Of a stretch of 7,426 bases of DNA, positions 6,482 through 7,426 are shown in pieces; position 1 is the first letter of the stretch, and each line of letters opens with the position of its first letter. The translations under genes were made by a program, and so were the position numbers. Location of the stretch: assembly GCA_019090405.1 (NCBI GenBank), contig JAHRVZ010000339.1:1-7426 (forward strand). The letters are read 5' to 3'. The notes beneath the pieces were generated by a model, which made no database searches, had not been told where the DNA came from, and worked only from the letters and a program-made list of their open reading frames with translations. This DNA comes from Paracoccaceae bacterium. GTDB taxonomy: Bacteria > Pseudomonadota > Alphaproteobacteria > Rhodobacterales > Rhodobacteraceae.

Positions 6482-6503
6482 GGTGCGTGAATACACACGC
6501 ACC
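6482..6503 (+). other. Hairpin just upstream of the fumarylacetoacetase ribosome binding site
   Basis: GGTGCGTG (6482-6489) and CACGCACC (6496-6503) form an 8-bp perfect inverted repeat with a 6-base spacer. It ends 4 bases before the AAGGA (6508-6512) that serves the next gene. As RNA it could stabilise a processed message or affect ribosome access. As DNA it could be an operator. The sequence does not decide between them. Confidence 0.6.
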
Positions 6504-6519
6504 GCACAAGGAACTATTT

Positions 6520-7426
6520 ATGCCCCTGATCAAAAGCTGGGTCGCTTCGGCAAATGTCGCCGATGGTCCATTTCCATTGAACAACTTGCCATATGGTGTG
6601 TTTTCCACCAGCGAAACAGAACCCCGTTGCGGTGTTGCCATTGGTGACATGGTACTGGACATGGCCGCCGCAGAAGAGGCCGGTATCATTGATCTGACAG
6701 ATGACCCGTTGTTTGATGTCCCGTTCTGGAATGACCTGATGGAACAGGGTCCAGCTGTTTGGGCGGCTCTTCGTGAACGTCTGACGGGCTTGCTAGCAGA
6801 TGGTTCAGGCGATCAGAACAAGGTTGCCCCGTTTCTTGTACCGCTGGCGGATGTCATATTGCACATGCCGATGATGGTGTCAGAATTTACCGATTTCTAC
6901 GCCTGCAAGAACCACGCCACAAATGTCGGCACCATGTTCCGTGGTGCTGAAAATGCGTTGCCGCCAAACTGGTTGCACATTCCAATCGGCTATAATGGCC
7001 GTGCCTCAACTGTTGTCGTCAGCGGCACTGATATTCACCGACCCAATGGTCAGACCAAAGCAGCAGACGCAGAGACCCCAACTTTCGGGCCTTGTAAACG
7101 GCTTGATCTGGAACTTGAAATGGGGGCCATTGTTGGCACCTCGTCTGACATGGGTAAGTCGGTCACCGTGGCCGAGGCGGATGCAATGATCTTTGGCTAT
7201 GTGTTGCTGAACGACTGGTCCGCGCGCGACATTCAGGCATGGGAATACCAGCCGCTTGGCCCGTTTCAGGCCAAAGCCTTTGCAACCTCGATCAGCCCGT
7301 GGATTGTCACCAAACCGGCGCTGGAACCATTCCGCACTTCGACTCCTCCACGGGAAAAGGAATTGCTGCCGTATTTGCACGAACCATCGCCAATGCTTTA
7401 CGACATCAACCTGTCCGTCAGTATCA
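6520..7426 (+). CDS. fahA: Fumarylacetoacetase, 3' end beyond the window (partial)
   Basis: Hydrolyses fumarylacetoacetate to fumarate and acetoacetate (EC 3.7.1.2), the last step of tyrosine degradation. Only the first 302 codons plus one base are here. The family usually runs to about 415-420 residues, so roughly a quarter is missing by truncation, not mutation. The frame is open throughout. Recalled alignment to mouse FAH has a constant offset of one: calcium ligands D125 (SEFTDFY), E198 and E200 (RLDLELEMG) and D232 (LNDWSARD), catalytic H132 (KNHATN), R141, Q239 and K252. Conserved blocks include NVGTMFRG, NALPPNWLH, YNGRAS and EYQPLGPFQAK. The start is fixed by AAGGA (6508-6512), 7 bases before the ATG, and by the FAH-like N terminus MPLIKSWV. 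It lies 81 bases behind hmgA in the same direction, with two hairpins between, and is probably cotranscribed. Confidence 0.96.
   Translation, partial: MPLIKSWVASANVADGPFPLNNLPYGVFSTSETEPRCGVAIGDMVLDMAAAEEAGIIDLTDDPLFDVPFWNDLMEQGPAVWAALRERLTGLLADGSGDQNKVAPFLVPLADVILHMPMMVSEFTDFYACKNHATNVGTMFRGAENALPPNWLHIPIGYNGRASTVVVSGTDIHRPNGQTKAADAETPTFGPCKRLDLELEMGAIVGTSSDMGKSVTVAEADAMIFGYVLLNDWSARDIQAWEYQPLGPFQAKAFATSISPWIVTKPALEPFRTSTPPREKELLPYLHEPSPMLYDINLSVSI

Noticed and set aside
6923..7189. An 88-codon plus-strand open frame near the right end
   Set aside because: It is out of frame within the fumarylacetoacetase gene, whose own frame carries all catalytic and metal-binding residues.
1..7426. Mobile elements, CRISPR arrays, tRNA genes or prophage remnants
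   Set aside because: No transposase or integrase motif, no regularly spaced repeats and no cloverleaf-like segment was seen. The gene content is ordinary chromosomal.

Overview
The window looks like core chromosome of an alphaproteobacterium, most likely a marine Rhodobacterales (Roseobacter-group) species. The basis is a MipZ-type ParA ATPase, which is essentially restricted to Alphaproteobacteria, the cysteine-free 73-residue form of ribosomal protein L31, and the overall style of the proteins. The taxonomic call is inference from recalled families, not from a search. No mobile element, tRNA, rRNA or CRISPR array is visible.

Layout, left to right. (1) Bases 1-300: rpmE (L31), closed by a clear intrinsic terminator. 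(2) 346-2304 (+): a 652-residue DEAD-box RNA helicase with a DbpA/CsdA-type RNA-binding domain and a long basic tail. (3) 2305-2480: a gene-free stretch holding a symmetrical, potentially three-way-branched palindromic structure, then a promoter-like region whose -10 lies inside a further palindrome. (4) 2481-3290 (+): mipZ, the ATPase that positions the division plane. (5) 3295-5005 (-): a probable two-gene operon, a MarR-family regulator followed by a class III adenylate cyclase with an unassigned soluble N-terminal domain. The cyclase converges on mipZ with only 4 bases between the stop codons. (6) 5006-5076: a 71-base divergent control region with overlapping inverted repeats. (7) 5077-7426 (+): hmgA (homogentisate 1,2-dioxygenase) and the first 302 codons of the fumarylacetoacetase gene, cut by the window end, with two hairpins between them.

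How they work together: HmgA and fumarylacetoacetase are the ring-opening and final steps of tyrosine/phenylalanine degradation through homogentisate. The isomerase (maiA) between them is not in the window and may lie downstream. The divergent MarR protein is the obvious candidate regulator (inference). The least expected arrangement is the cyclase gene placed 16 bases behind the MarR gene, which could link cAMP production to aromatic amino acid catabolism. The left half (L31, helicase, MipZ) is housekeeping: translation, RNA remodelling and cell division.

I found no wholly new system. The best leads are the branched palindrome at 2308-2377, the MarR-cyclase pairing with its uncharacterised sensor-like domain, and the hairpins in the hmgA-fah junction.
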